Shown one piece after another: positions 16,259 through 24,937 of a stretch of 64,000 bases of DNA. Position 1 is the first letter of the stretch, and each line of letters begins with the position of its first letter. The translations under genes were made by a program, and so were the position numbers. This DNA comes from JBBQVS01 sp964250765 (GTDB taxonomy: Bacteria; Chloroflexota; Ktedonobacteria; Ktedonobacterales; Ktedonobacteraceae), in assembly GCA_964250765.1 (NCBI GenBank), contig CAXUHF010000001.1, positions 113,531 to 177,530 on the forward strand, given 5' to 3'. The notes under the pieces were generated by a model. It was not told the origin of the DNA. It did no database searches and saw only the letters and a program-made list of their open reading frames with translations.

Positions 16259-16702
16259 TTACACTTCCTGCTCTTGAGTATGTGAGGGCGTTTCCATGCC
16301 GAGTTCATGAGCTTTTACCGCGAAATGGCGGCGCACACCTGCACAAACGACATCACAAAGTGCTATGACACTTTCATCGGCTATTGTATAGTAGATGCTC
16401 GTCCCCACCTTACGACGACTGACAATGCCGCCTTGTGCAAGCGCAGTAAGATGTTTGGAGATATTAGGCTGACTTGCTCCCACAAACGTTCCCAATTCTC
16501 CTACACTTCGCTCACCAGAAACAAGAACTGCCAGAATTTTCAGCCGTAGTGGTTCACCAAGGAGGCGGAAGCGAGCTGCAACGTGTTCAAGGAGTGGCTC
16601 AATCTCCCCCTGCTGTTCTTGCTGGCGATCATACCACTGTCGCAAAAAGGGAACTTGCTCTTCTTTCGACTCTCTGGATGCTTTCTGATGCTCTATTGCC
16701 AT
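16259..16702 (-). CDS. ArsR-family winged-helix repressor
   Basis: The 147-residue protein has the ArsR HTH: RFRLLGEPLRLKILAVLVSGERSVGELG (key parts: LGEPLRLKIL, SVGELG) and the recognition helix SQPNISKHLTALAQGGIV, then the wing RRKVGTSIYY. A Cys pair lies in LCDVVCAGV near the C terminus, and there are no ELCVCD-type metal Cys in helix alpha-3. The gene is divergent from the rhodanese/persulfide operon, so sulfide or persulfide sensing through the Cys pair is a reasonable inference. The start used has an AAGGAAG site; longer readings to 16870 run into the promoter. Confidence 0.8.
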   Translation of the reverse strand: MAIEHQKASRESKEEQVPFLRQWYDRQQEQQGEIEPLLEHVAARFRLLGEPLRLKILAVLVSGERSVGELGTFVGASQPNISKHLTALAQGGIVSRRKVGTSIYYTIADESVIALCDVVCAGVRRHFAVKAHELGMETPSHTQEQEV

Positions 16703-16745
16703 ATGACTTCTTCCTTTCCAAAAACGTGAAGCTTGTCTTTTGTAC

Positions 16746-16847
16746 ATACCCTCTTGACTTTTTTCATTTATGCTTATATGCTTATAGAGTAATGTATTAG
16801 TATGTACTTTGTCAAGGGTATCTGGACAACAGAAAGAGAGATTTATT
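16746..16847. promoter_or_regulatory. Divergent promoter region with ArsR-type operator candidates
   Basis: Between the ArsR gene and the rhodanese gene, the DNA has a tandem repeat TATGCTTA TATGCTTA (16769-16784). It also has outer arms TACCCTCTTGAC (16747-16758) and GTCAAGGGTA (16811-16820) that are near-reverse complements. These are candidate binding sites for the divergently encoded repressor. No experimental support is visible in sequence. Confidence 0.4.
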
Positions 16848-17189
16848 ATGTTTGCAAAACTGTTTGGCAAGAATCCTGTCCCCTCTGTTAATGCACAAGA
16901 GGCATGGACACAGCTTTCCGAAAAGGGAACAAATGCGATGCTACTAGATGTTCGAGAACCGTATGAGTATAGAGGCGGTCATGCAAGAAGAGCGAAGAAT
17001 ATTCCTTTGAGTCAGATTCAACAACGAGTCAATGAGATTCCACGCGACCACAAAGTATTTCTTATCTGTCAGAGTGGTCACAGGAGCATGCAAGCTGCAA
17101 CCTTTCTTCATCAACAGGGATTCGAGAACGTGGTGAATGTTACTGGTGGGACCTCTCTTTGGCGTCTGCACCAGTTGCCAATGGAATAA
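16848..17189 (+). CDS. Single-domain rhodanese (sulfurtransferase)
   Basis: The 113-residue protein is a single rhodanese domain: MLLDVREPYEYRGGHARRAKNIPL in the N-terminal half (key: LDVREPYEY, NIPL) and the catalytic loop LICQSGHRSMQAA, with active-site Cys near residue 69. It probably moves sulfane sulfur between carriers in the cytosol. It starts the operon with the MBL-rhodanese fusion and the TauE/SafE exporter. The start follows GAAAGAGAG. Confidence 0.88.
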   Translation: MFAKLFGKNPVPSVNAQEAWTQLSEKGTNAMLLDVREPYEYRGGHARRAKNIPLSQIQQRVNEIPRDHKVFLICQSGHRSMQAATFLHQQGFENVVNVTGGTSLWRLHQLPME

Positions 17190-17303
17190 AAGGGTCAAGG
17201 GACCATAGTGGCATCTCAGGGCGTAAGTTACACACACGAAACATGATAAAGAAGTTGAGTGAGGATGCAGAGCACGCTGCTTTGACAAGAAAGGAATATG
17301 AAG

Positions 17304-18782
17304 ATGTTGTTACATCTCTTTTACAATGAGCCGCTGGCTCAGGCAAGCTATATCGTCGGTTGCCAAGCAACAGGAGAGGCTCTAGTTCTTGATCCAAATC
17401 GCTCTCTTGACCAATACATCGAGTTTGCACAGGCAAAAGGTTTACGCATCACTGCAATAACCGAAACCCATATCCACGCGGATTTTGTCTCCGGCTCACA
17501 TGAACTGGCCCATCGCACTGGCGCACAACTCTATCTTTCTGATATGGGGCCAGCAGAATGGAAATATGCCTATGCAACGGAAGCAAGAGTCACCTTGCTG
17601 AAGGATAAAGAGACCTTTCACGTTGGCAATATTCTGGTTCAGGCTGTGTCTACTCCTGGTCATACACCAGAACACCTGTCCTTCCTGACTACTGACACTG
17701 CCACTGCCAACCAGCCAATTGGCCTGTTTACCGGTGATTTCATCTTCGTCGGCGATGTTGGGCGTCCCGATCTTCTAGAGCGTGTTGCCAGTATGCAAGG
17801 AACGATGGAGCAAGGGGCACGCCAGTTGTTTCGTTCATTACAGTTGACGTATGAACTGTCTGACTACGTGCAAATCTGGCCTGGTCATGGTGCTGGCAGT
17901 GCCTGTGGTCGCGCTTTGGGGGCAATTCCGCAAACCACAATAGGCTATGAGCATCGCTTTAACTGGGCGTTTGCTATCGAAGATGAAAAAGCGTTCATTC
18001 CAGCAGTACTCGCTGGACAACCTGAGCCTCCCTCCTACTTTTCTCAGATGAAACGCATGAATAAGAATGGTCCACCCTCACTAGACAAGTATCCGGTATC
18101 GGCAGTGCAGAGCCTGCAACAGTTCCGAGAGTATCTGGCTGAGCAGGTACGAGTCGTCGATACTCGCCCTGCAGCCGAGTACGCTGCTGGTCACATCCCT
18201 AACACAATCAATATTCCCTTGAATGATTCATTCATTACCTGGGCAGGTTGGCTCCTGTCATACGAACATCCATTTCTTCTCATTGCCGATCCTATCGAGG
18301 CGCTTGAAGCACAACGAAAATTGCAGTTGATAGGGCTGGATCAGATAGCAGGCTACTTGCCAATCGCAGGTATTCAGCAATGGAAAGACGTGGACTTGTC
18401 ATTAGAACAACTGCGGACGGTGGACGCAAAGACACTGTATCAGTCTATACAGCAAGAGCATCTCCCTGTTATTGATGTGCGCGGAGCCAACGAATATGCT
18501 CTAGGACACGTAAAGGGGGCGATCAATATCCCTCTGGGCTATCTTGAGAAACAAGCCCACAAACTCCCACCTCTACAAGAATTTGTCCTTTACTGTCAGT
18601 CGGGGAGCCGCTCAGCGATTGCGGCTAGTATCTTAGCGAACCGTGGATTCAACCAGCAGATCAATATGGCAGGTGGCTATGTTGCTTGGGAGCAAGCTGG
18701 CTTCCCAGTAGAAAAAGATCAATTGGTAGGCACGCATGTGGACGAATCATTGGAGGAGAAAACGAGTAGTCAAAAGATGTGA
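17304..18782 (+). CDS. Persulfide dioxygenase-like metallo-beta-lactamase fused to two rhodanese domains
   Basis: The product has about 492 residues. Residues 1-250 form an ETHE1-type MBL domain with THIHADFVSGS, STPGHTPEHLS, the Asp in FTGDFIFVGDVGRPDL, and WPGHGAGSACG. The three metal ligands of a mononuclear iron persulfide dioxygenase are present. Residues about 275-370 are a rhodanese fold whose Cys loop is LLIADPIEA, so it is inactive. Residues 385-480 are a second rhodanese with an intact loop YCQSGSRSAIA. It would oxidise persulfide to sulfite, which the next gene could export. ATG 17304 has AAGGA at 8 bases; ATG 17298 is too close. Confidence 0.88.
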   Translation: MLLHLFYNEPLAQASYIVGCQATGEALVLDPNRSLDQYIEFAQAKGLRITAITETHIHADFVSGSHELAHRTGAQLYLSDMGPAEWKYAYATEARVTLLKDKETFHVGNILVQAVSTPGHTPEHLSFLTTDTATANQPIGLFTGDFIFVGDVGRPDLLERVASMQGTMEQGARQLFRSLQLTYELSDYVQIWPGHGAGSACGRALGAIPQTTIGYEHRFNWAFAIEDEKAFIPAVLAGQPEPPSYFSQMKRMNKNGPPSLDKYPVSAVQSLQQFREYLAEQVRVVDTRPAAEYAAGHIPNTINIPLNDSFITWAGWLLSYEHPFLLIADPIEALEAQRKLQLIGLDQIAGYLPIAGIQQWKDVDLSLEQLRTVDAKTLYQSIQQEHLPVIDVRGANEYALGHVKGAINIPLGYLEKQAHKLPPLQEFVLYCQSGSRSAIAASILANRGFNQQINMAGGYVAWEQAGFPVEKDQLVGTHVDESLEEKTSSQKM

Positions 18783-18820
18783 TGACTACTTGTTTTCTAT
18801 CTGGAGGAGAAGAAATCATA

Positions 18821-19600
18821 ATGAACCCATGGACAGTATTACTCCTGTTACTACTTGGAGCAGTGATTGGACTAGCACTCGGAGCTTTGGGAGGTGGTGG
18901 TTCTATTCTCACTATTCCTATTCTCGTCTACGTTGTACACATGAATACTCATACTGCGGTGATAGCCTCTCTCATCATTGTTGGCCTCAATGCCTTGCTT
19001 GGGATGATCTTACATTATCGGGTCGGACATGTCCAGGTAAAAAAAGCCCTGCTCTTTGGGGCATACGGGCTAGTGGCCTCCTATATTGGCGCACGCATCT
19101 CATCTCTCCTTCCTGGGCCTGTGCTCCTCGTTCTCTTTGGGGTCTTGATGGTGATTATTGCGGTGATGATGCTGCGCCCGAAAAAATCGATACAACAAGG
19201 GCAAAGACAACGTTGGTGGATGAGTTTGCTTGGTGGAATAGGTGTTGGCTTTCTGACGGGCTTTCTCGGAGTCGGGGGTGGTTTTTTACTTGTTCCAGCA
19301 CTGGTTCTCTTTTTGGGTATGACCATGCAAGATGCAGTAGGTTCTTCGCTTCTAGTGATTGCGATGAATAGTGCATCAGGTCTGCTCGGACACCTAAATG
19401 GTGGACCCCTGCCGTGGACGCAAATCGTTTTCTTCTCTGTCGCGGGTCTAGCAGGATTACTGCTTGGCACCCATATCACGAAAAGGCTTCCTGCTCAACA
19501 GTTGAGCCAGTTGTTCGCAATTTTTGTGTTGGCACTAGCTGCTGTTGTGCTCACGATAAATATCCCGCTTGCTTGGCACGCTCTGTTATCTTTTTCTTAG
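18821..19600 (+). CDS. TauE/SafE-family sulfite/anion exporter
   Basis: The 259-residue protein has eight or so membrane helices in two repeats, each opening with a glycine-rich motif: LGALGGGGSILTIPILV and GFLGVGGGFLLVPALVLFL. These are the signature of the TauE/SafE/YfcA/DUF81 family. Coupled to the persulfide dioxygenase-like gene 38 bases upstream, export of sulfite or another C1/S anion is likely. The start at 18821 has GGAGGA upstream; a longer reading from 18779 is less supported. Confidence 0.88.
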   Translation: MNPWTVLLLLLLGAVIGLALGALGGGGSILTIPILVYVVHMNTHTAVIASLIIVGLNALLGMILHYRVGHVQVKKALLFGAYGLVASYIGARISSLLPGPVLLVLFGVLMVIIAVMMLRPKKSIQQGQRQRWWMSLLGGIGVGFLTGFLGVGGGFLLVPALVLFLGMTMQDAVGSSLLVIAMNSASGLLGHLNGGPLPWTQIVFFSVAGLAGLLLGTHITKRLPAQQLSQLFAIFVLALAAVVLTINIPLAWHALLSFS

Positions 19601-19697
19601 CGTTGCTTTTCGTCGTTTCATTCATACTCAAAGGCTAAGCAAAATGAAGCCGATGCAAATCACTTGGACAAAAATCTCCTACAATGACGATGATGGC

Positions 19698-20867
19698 TTA
19701 CTCCTCTTGAAGTAAGGCTTCTTGAGGAAGTGGCCTCCGTAGCAGTCGTAGAAATGATTGTGGCATATATGCAAAGAGCAGGTGTTTCACAGCAAGAGAG
19801 AATTTGCTTTCCTCCGTCATGAATTTACCTATCGAGCGTGATTTCTCTTGTGCCTGAGTAATAGTTGGGCGCATCTTCTCTTCGTAACGTGCAAATGCCT
19901 CAGAGTAAGAGGCGGCGTGGGCAAGTTCTTGTGCTAACACATATGCCCCCAACATGGCCTTACTTCCACCAATACCTAGTATTGGAGTTGTCGCATGTGC
20001 TGCGTCACCAAGTAAAACGCCACGTCCCTGATACCAGTGGGGAATAATAACCTGTGCCAAGTCATCATAGTAAATGATTGAGGAATCTTGAATGGCATGA
20101 ATCACTGCTTGTATCTCATGAGGAGCGGAGACAAAACGTTTGGTGAGAACATCCTTGATATTTCCTGCTACGAGATGCTTCTTTGGTTCCACACGATAGA
20201 GAAAGATTGCCCCAACTGCACTCTCCGATAAAACAGGAAGACTTACATAACTACCGGGCAGGTACCATTCATTCAAGGAGGCCAATGGAAGTTGTAAATC
20301 ACTGACAACTCCACTCACATTCTCAAGTATGAAAGTCATTGCCCGTAATCCCAAATAACGAGGTGTGGAAGTGTCAAATAGCAGAGAACGGACCGTCGAG
20401 TGAATGCCGTCGGCTCCTACGATGAGATCATACCTTTCCTGCGAGCCATCGGTAAATGTCACGTCTACACCATCTGAGGTCTCATTGAATGCCTGTAACC
20501 CTTTCTGAAACTGAACTGGAATATGCTTTCCCACTGTCTCATACAAGACATCAAGCCAATCAGAGCGACGTATTTGCAATACCTCCCGTTGAACTTGCAA
20601 CGATGACTTCAGTTCAAGTGTCCGTAGAACATGGTTATGGCTATCATGGATAATTTGTTGTCGTAGATGTAAGCTTTTTTGTCGCAACGCGTCAATAATA
20701 TTCATGCGCTCAGCTACCCCAAACCCATCTTCTCGGAGGACCGCAATCGATCCTATCGGACGAAATTTCGCTACCTTCTCAATGACTGTTACCTGAACAC
20801 CATATTCTTGTAACCAATATGCCAGCGTGAGACCAGCAATGCCACTTCCTACAATCAAAACACGCAT
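19698..20867 (-). CDS. FAD-dependent monooxygenase (PHBH fold)
   Basis: The 389-residue protein has the Rossmann motif VLIVGSGIAGLTLAYWL with the acidic end of strand 2 (VTVIEK), an internal DLIVGADGIHSTVR, and GVLLGDAAHATTPILGIGG. These are the three fingerprints of class A flavin monooxygenases. The substrate is unknown. A GAGGAG site precedes the start. A CsoR-type palindrome lies 39 bases upstream and the divergent neighbour is copA, so copper induction is inferred. The C-terminal 40 residues are basic and hydrophobic. Confidence 0.85.
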   Translation of the reverse strand: MRVLIVGSGIAGLTLAYWLQEYGVQVTVIEKVAKFRPIGSIAVLREDGFGVAERMNIIDALRQKSLHLRQQIIHDSHNHVLRTLELKSSLQVQREVLQIRRSDWLDVLYETVGKHIPVQFQKGLQAFNETSDGVDVTFTDGSQERYDLIVGADGIHSTVRSLLFDTSTPRYLGLRAMTFILENVSGVVSDLQLPLASLNEWYLPGSYVSLPVLSESAVGAIFLYRVEPKKHLVAGNIKDVLTKRFVSAPHEIQAVIHAIQDSSIIYYDDLAQVIIPHWYQGRGVLLGDAAHATTPILGIGGSKAMLGAYVLAQELAHAASYSEAFARYEEKMRPTITQAQEKSRSIGKFMTEESKFSLAVKHLLFAYMPQSFLRLLRRPLPQEALLQEE

Positions 20868-20905
20868 AGTTTACTCCTCTGTTCTCAATCTATATCTTTA
20901 TTTTA

Positions 20906-20924
20906 AACCCCTACCCATAGGGTA
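20906..20924. promoter_or_regulatory. CsoR-type operator upstream of the FAD monooxygenase
   Basis: The 19-base site AACCCCTACCCATAGGGTA matches the other five CsoR-type sites with one end base changed. It lies on the monooxygenase side of the copA/monooxygenase divergent region, 39 bases before that gene. Confidence 0.6.
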
Positions 20925-21035
20925 TGGATAAAATTACTATAACATGAGATGATATTGTACGCAAGACAATTGAACGTGTTCTTCCTTTTCGTGTTTCATT
21001 TGACACCCTTGACACGATAGTTTATACTATAAATA

Positions 21036-21054
21036 TACCCCTCCCAGGGGGGTA
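21036..21054. promoter_or_regulatory. CsoR-type operator upstream of copA
   Basis: The 19-base site TACCCCTCCCAGGGGGGTA lies 36 bases before the copA start. A TTGACA hexamer at 21009-21014 is located upstream, so the palindrome would cover the -10 to +1 region, as expected for repression by CsoR. Confidence 0.75.
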
Positions 21055-21090
21055 AGGTGATGTCAAACCGAAAACAAGAGGTGACTAACG

Positions 21091-23715
21091 ATGGCGACAG
21101 AAGCCAAACATTCTATAGAACAGTATACAGAGAGTTCTCAAGAGCAAGCACAGGAGAGGGAGAGTCGAGCAACCTTCGCCCTTGAAGGGATGACCTGCGC
21201 TTCTTGTGCGATGCGGATTGAGAAGGGTCTCAAAAAGGTGCCAGGAGTAGCAGATGCACAGGTCAATCTTGCCACTGAGCAAGCAACCGTAACCTATAAT
21301 GCGACTCAAACAGGGCCTGAGCAGATGGTACAGAAGGTTGAGGCTGTAGGATATAAAGCCATTCCACTCATCATACCTACTCCTAAGCCAGTCGAGCCAC
21401 AGGCGCAAGAAGCTCATACGACACTTGTGCTTGAAGGGATGACCTGTGCCTCTTGCGCGATGCGTATCGAGAAGGGCTTGAAAAAAGTGCCTGGGGTGAT
21501 AGATGCACAGGTCAATCTTGCCACCGAGCGTGGAACCGTGACGTACAATCCCGAACAGACGGGGTTAGAGCAGATGGTGCAGAAGGTCGAGGCAGTTGGC
21601 TATAAGGCAACGCCAGTTGAGCAACTAGTACAAAGAGTCACGGAGGTCAGAGAGAGTAGTACTACCAGCTTCACCTCTCTCGGGACGCAACAAGAAGATG
21701 AGCGGAACGCACGTAAGGCGGCGGAAATTGTGCGGAAGCGCAATCTTTTGATGCTGGGTATTGCCCTCTCACTTCCTGTCGTGATCTTAGGCATGTTCTT
21801 CATGAACCGTTTTCCAGGTGAAAACGTCCTTCTGCTTGTCTTAACGACGCCAATCTGGGCAGTCGTGGGATGGGAGTTCCATCGAGGCGCACTCAAGACG
21901 CTGCGCCACGCTAGTGCGAATATGGATACGCTCGTTTCGCTTGGCTCGACGGCAGCGTATGTGCTGAGTGTTGTGGCGACTTTCTTTCCAAACATCGTTG
22001 GTGGCGTCACTTTCTACGATACCACTGCACTCATCGTGACCCTGATCTTCCTGGGCAAATATCTGGAAGCACGCGCGAAGGGACAGACAAACGACGCTAT
22101 CAAGAAGTTAGTTGGCTTACAAGCTCGTACCGCTCATGTGCTACGAGCTGGGCAAGAGATCGAACTGCCAATTGAACAGGTGCAGGTTGGCGATGAACTG
22201 GTTGTGCGTCCCGGTGAGAAGATTCCGGTCGATGGCAAGGTGCTTTCCGGTTTCTCTTCGGTTGACGAGTCGATGATTACAGGTGAAAGCTTTCCTGTTG
22301 ACAAAGGCGAGGGTGATGCACTTATCGGTGCAACAGTGAACCAGCGTGGACTGCTCCATGTGCAGGCAACAAAAGTCGGGGCGGATACAGTTCTGGCAAG
22401 CATCGTGCGGATGGTTGAGCAGGCTCAAGGATCGAAAGCACCTATTCAGCGTCTGGCTGATACCATCTCTAGCATCTTTGTGCCGACGGTGTTGGTCATT
22501 GCGTCACTCACCTTTATCGTATGGACTGTTCTAACCAACGTCTTTCATATTGGTGTGCAAACGGCGAATATGATGAGCGCAAGCAATCCGTGGATTATTG
22601 CGATTGTGGCTGCCGTTGCGGTGTTAGTTGTCGCCTGTCCGTGTGCGCTTGGACTTGCAACGCCAACCGCGATTATGGTTGGAACGGGCAAAGGAGCCGA
22701 GCAAGGGATTCTGATCAAAGGTGGCGAAAGCCTGGAGCGTATTCAAGCGGTGCGAGCTGTCCTGCTTGATAAAACAGGCACGATCACCAAAGGAAAGCCT
22801 GAACTCACTGATGTGATCGCCATTGCAAGCGAACAGGCAGATGAGATGTTGCGTCTGACAGCAGAGGCTGAGCAAGGGTCTGAACATCCACTCGCGACTG
22901 CTATCGTTGAGGGTGCGAAAGCACGTGGCTTAGCAGTGAACACCTATCCCGAACGCTTTACAGCCCTTGCCGGGCGTGGCTTGGAAGCGAGAGTAGAAGG
23001 TCATGACGTCCTGATTGGCACGAGAATGCTGCTTCGTGAGCGTGCTCTCGACTCCGCTGCTTTAGAGGAACAACTCAAAGCATTGGAAGAGCAAGGCAAG
23101 ACGGCGATGCTCGTGGTGCTCGATGGGATGTTGGCAGGAGCGGTTGCGGTCGCGGATACCGTGAAAGTTGGTTCAGCAGAAGCGATTCAGCAACTGCACA
23201 AACAGGGCTTAACGGTCTGGATGATTACGGGTGACAATCGACGGACCGCGCAAGCGATTGCATCTCAAGTCGGCATCGCGTCAGAGCATGTGCTGGCAGA
23301 GGTTCTGCCAGAAGACAAAGCGAATCAGGTGAAGCATTTACAGGAGCAAGGGCTTGTGGTAGCATTTGCCGGTGATGGCATTAACGATGCGCCAGCATTG
23401 GTTCAGGCCGATGCAGGCATCGCGATGGGAACAGGGACCGATGTGGCAATGGAGGCGTCCGACATTACGCTAGTCAAGGGCAATTTGAAGAGTATTGCGA
23501 CTGCACTGGCTCTTTCACGGGCGACACTACGTACTATCAAACAAAATCTCTTTTGGGCGTTTGCCTACAATGTAGTCTTGATTCCGATAGCAATTCTCTC
23601 GCCTTTGATTCCGGTCTTACGAGAGAATGCCCCAATCTTTGCAGCGGCAGCAATGGCACTCTCCTCAGTTACCGTTGTTAGTAATTCTCTTCGTCTGCGA
23701 CGGTTCGGTCGATAA
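21091..23715 (+). CDS. copA: Cu(I)-translocating P1B-type ATPase with two HMA domains
   Basis: The 874-residue protein has two N-terminal heavy-metal-associated domains with GMTCASC (Cys36/Cys39 and Cys119/Cys122). Eight helices include the transport motif CPC at 516-518. Catalytic parts are the phosphorylated Asp560 in DKTGTITKG, the HP motif in SEHPLATAIV, and GDGINDAPAL in the P domain. This is the P1B-1 pattern of Cu(I) efflux pumps. The two HMA domains are highly similar at the DNA level, indicating a recent tandem duplication. It sits behind a CsoR-type operator and a short leader. Confidence 0.96.
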   Translation: MATEAKHSIEQYTESSQEQAQERESRATFALEGMTCASCAMRIEKGLKKVPGVADAQVNLATEQATVTYNATQTGPEQMVQKVEAVGYKAIPLIIPTPKPVEPQAQEAHTTLVLEGMTCASCAMRIEKGLKKVPGVIDAQVNLATERGTVTYNPEQTGLEQMVQKVEAVGYKATPVEQLVQRVTEVRESSTTSFTSLGTQQEDERNARKAAEIVRKRNLLMLGIALSLPVVILGMFFMNRFPGENVLLLVLTTPIWAVVGWEFHRGALKTLRHASANMDTLVSLGSTAAYVLSVVATFFPNIVGGVTFYDTTALIVTLIFLGKYLEARAKGQTNDAIKKLVGLQARTAHVLRAGQEIELPIEQVQVGDELVVRPGEKIPVDGKVLSGFSSVDESMITGESFPVDKGEGDALIGATVNQRGLLHVQATKVGADTVLASIVRMVEQAQGSKAPIQRLADTISSIFVPTVLVIASLTFIVWTVLTNVFHIGVQTANMMSASNPWIIAIVAAVAVLVVACPCALGLATPTAIMVGTGKGAEQGILIKGGESLERIQAVRAVLLDKTGTITKGKPELTDVIAIASEQADEMLRLTAEAEQGSEHPLATAIVEGAKARGLAVNTYPERFTALAGRGLEARVEGHDVLIGTRMLLRERALDSAALEEQLKALEEQGKTAMLVVLDGMLAGAVAVADTVKVGSAEAIQQLHKQGLTVWMITGDNRRTAQAIASQVGIASEHVLAEVLPEDKANQVKHLQEQGLVVAFAGDGINDAPALVQADAGIAMGTGTDVAMEASDITLVKGNLKSIATALALSRATLRTIKQNLFWAFAYNVVLIPIAILSPLIPVLRENAPIFAAAAMALSSVTVVSNSLRLRRFGR

Positions 23716-23742
23716 GTATTCAATACAGGTTCTCTCAAAGGT

Positions 23743-23898
23743 GACAGAGAAAAAGCGATGTGTGAAACCAATTTATTATTGAATTGTTTACCAAATGCAT
23801 TTTTTGTGTTTTTAGTNNNNNNNNNNTGGTTACCTTTAAAATGGTTTGTGTTAAGAATTTTTTTTTATATTTGTTAAACACATCGCTTTTTCTCTGTC
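23743..23898. terminator. 21-bp inverted repeat after copA flanking an assembly gap
   Basis: The arms 23743-23763 and 23878-23898 are perfect reverse complements and are located just after the copA stop, as expected for a terminator stem. The 114 bases between them are AT-rich, unlike the neighbours, and contain a run of Ns. The true loop may be short, with low-quality sequence or a mis-join placed between the arms. Confidence 0.5.
23817..23826. other. Assembly gap (10 N)
   Basis: Ten unresolved bases. Flanking homopolymer-rich sequence and the surrounding inverted repeat suggest a difficult-to-read hairpin. The true distance between copA and the next gene is uncertain. Confidence 0.95.
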
Positions 23899-23937
23899 TT
23901 CTGATTGTCCTATGAGGAGGTGATATATCATAAGGAG

Positions 23938-24684
23938 TTATTTCGCTAGGACGACAAGCTTCCATCCTCCAAATATCCGAACAGCCACATCCTTATTGAT
24001 GAGATATAGAAGGCTTCCTGGAAGCCTTTGGAAACCTCTTTTCAGCAATTTGAGTACCTTGATCAGCAGCTTCCTGGGATGAGTTTTGATGGTACTCCAT
24101 GACGTCGTCTCTAATGGTTGCCGTTTGTAAAAGCAATCGATCACTTCGTAGCCATTGTCCCGCAATGTCTCGAGAATAACATCTTTAGTGAAGAAGTGAA
24201 GGTGTCCCGTCGCATGACGGAAGTCAATGAGTTCGTTCCGCAGCACGGAGACCACAGAGATATCGAGCGGAAGTTGCAATATTTTGTATTCACTTCTTGA
24301 CTTGATATCTCTCAGCACCTGGAAGATGTTCTCAAAGTGTTCAAGAACATCGACGAGTAAAAGAAGATCGAAATGTGCATCATCCTCTTGAAGAAAATCT
24401 GCTAAGCGGAAATGTAGCTGCTCATTTTCTCGCGTTTTGGCAAGATCGATAGCTTGAGACGCAATATCGTATCCTACGAATGTACAATCATCGTTCATCT
24501 GTTGCTGCATGAGCCTAAGAATTTCTCCAGCACCACATCCTACCTCACAGATCGTCTGTGGAGTGAGATGATTGCGCTCCATCATCTCGAGTATCCCCTT
24601 TGTCTTCCATGGGGAGGCGTCAACATGCCATCCTGGATTTTTTATCAGATATTCGTTGCTTGTATAAAAGGCTTCTACAACCAT
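23938..24684 (-). CDS. SAM-dependent methyltransferase
   Basis: The 248-residue protein has motif I ICEVGCGAGEILR, motif II VGYDIASQ, and DLLLLVDVLEHFEN (motif IV/post). The pattern is that of Methyltransf_11/23-type class I enzymes. The C-terminal third is basic (LLIKVLKLLKRGF) and may contact a membrane or polysaccharide; such enzymes often occur in cell-surface sugar loci, but no such locus is present here. Start ATG 24684 has AAGGAG 11 bases upstream; ATG 24708 has no ribosome site. Confidence 0.75.
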   Translation of the reverse strand: MVVEAFYTSNEYLIKNPGWHVDASPWKTKGILEMMERNHLTPQTICEVGCGAGEILRLMQQQMNDDCTFVGYDIASQAIDLAKTRENEQLHFRLADFLQEDDAHFDLLLLVDVLEHFENIFQVLRDIKSRSEYKILQLPLDISVVSVLRNELIDFRHATGHLHFFTKDVILETLRDNGYEVIDCFYKRQPLETTSWSTIKTHPRKLLIKVLKLLKRGFQRLPGSLLYLINKDVAVRIFGGWKLVVLAK

Positions 24685-24856
24685 AAAATGTGCATCTCCT
24701 TGTAGCATCTTACTGTTTTGCGGCTTTATCCCAAATTATCAAATAGAGAGTATATTCAATAATGTTCTACTATCATAGATGGTACTGTGAACGCTAAGGG
24801 AAAAAGGTATCTTAACAAGTAGAGAACCGGTGTTACTTTTGCTAAAAAGTAAAGAT

Positions 24857-24892
24857 AACTTTACCCCTTCTAGGAATTGAAAGGGTAAAGTT
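24857..24892. terminator. Hairpin downstream of the pseudokinase-Rieske gene
   Basis: Arms AACTTTACCCCTT and AAAGGGTAAAGTT (one mismatch) enclose a 10-base loop. It lies just after the stop of the minus-strand gene at 24938, so it probably terminates it. The rest of the 250-base gap shows nothing else. Confidence 0.55.
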
Positions 24893-24937
24893 TATGAAAA
24901 ACCGATCTTAACGACTCAGAAAAAGGTATGTACTTCG

